Of a stretch of DNA of 7,431 nt, positions 7,324 through 7,431 are shown one piece after another. The notes beneath the pieces are model-generated. The model was not told the origin of the DNA, searched no databases, and saw nothing but the letters and a program-made list of their open reading frames with translations. The position numbers were made by a program, and so were the translations under genes. Within the stretch, counting starts at the first letter, position 1; every line of letters begins with the position of its first letter. The stretch comes from an uncultured Lachnospiraceae bacterium (GTDB lineage Bacteria > Bacillota > Clostridia > Lachnospirales > Lachnospiraceae), in assembly GCA_900553305.1 (NCBI GenBank), contig USDI01000105.1:1-7431 (forward strand). Direction: 5' to 3'.

Positions 7324-7381
7324 ATAAGTTGCCGTATTATACAAATCGGCTACAATATATATATGATCTCCGGCAACTTAT
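7324..7381. repeat. Perfect 11-bp inverted repeat with 36-base spacer
   Basis: ATAAGTTGCCG (7324-7334) and CGGCAACTTAT (7371-7381) are exact reverse complements. The spacer holds an alternating A/T run (7355-7364) and, on the minus strand, a consensus -10 hexamer TATAAT (7336-7341) next to one arm. Possible roles are a paired operator site flanking a promoter, the ends of a small mobile or palindromic element, or a leader hairpin. The arms are seen directly; any function is inference. Confidence 0.55.
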
Positions 7382-7431
7382 TTCATGTCGGGCGTCCGCC
7401 CTATAGAAATGAATATACAAGCTGCCCTTTG

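Noticed and set aside
7390..7401. GGGCG/CGCCC dyad as a terminator of an upstream gene
   Set aside because: The stem is only 4-5 bp with a very short loop, and no T-run follows on either strand.
7378..7431. Possible C-terminal tail of an upstream gene on the minus strand (17 codons then TAA)
   Set aside because: The frame is open to the window edge, but 17 residues with no recognisable motif cannot be told from chance.

Overview
The window looks like part of a cell-surface polysaccharide or glycan cluster from a Gram-positive anaerobe of the Clostridia, most plausibly Lachnospiraceae. That placement rests on moderate GC, strong AGGAGG/AAGGA ribosome binding sites, tight same-strand packing, and the look of the two large uncharacterised membrane proteins. 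It is an inference and cannot be proved from the sequence alone. All five genes read on the minus strand, so transcription runs from high to low coordinates.

In transcription order: (1) a structured non-coding leader (7202-7431) with inverted repeats and only weak promoter candidates; (2) a complete ABC exporter with fused membrane and ATPase domains (5462-7201), resembling PglK-type glycan flippases; (3) an acyltransferase-3 family membrane enzyme (4271-5428); (4) a large polytopic membrane protein with a soluble C-terminal tail (2505-4274), possibly a GT-C glycosyltransferase; (5) a WecE-type sugar aminotransferase (1322-2452), the most securely identified enzyme; (6) a second polytopic membrane protein (1-1332) whose first 444 residues are present and which runs off the low end. 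Genes 3/4 overlap by 4 bp (ATGA) and genes 5/6 by 11 bp. The gaps between 2/3 and 4/5 are only 33 and 52 bases. No convincing terminator was seen, so one operon continuing past position 1 is likely.

Proposed joint role (inference): WecE aminates a dTDP-4-keto-6-deoxyhexose to give dTDP-4-amino-4,6-dideoxygalactose. The sugar enters a lipid-linked glycan that the ABC protein moves across the membrane. The acyltransferase and the two large membrane proteins may decorate or extend it on the outer face. The genes supplying the dTDP-sugar precursor and the cytoplasmic glycosyltransferases are not in the window.

The least expected signals are non-coding. A dyad at the end of the large membrane protein gene (2489-2507) has the same arms as a larger nested dyad in the leader (7255-7308), as if the first were a collapsed version of the second. 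An 11-bp perfect inverted repeat further upstream encloses a consensus -10 hexamer. The ABC gene also has an unusually poor start site. No phage, CRISPR, RNA gene or insertion sequence was seen.
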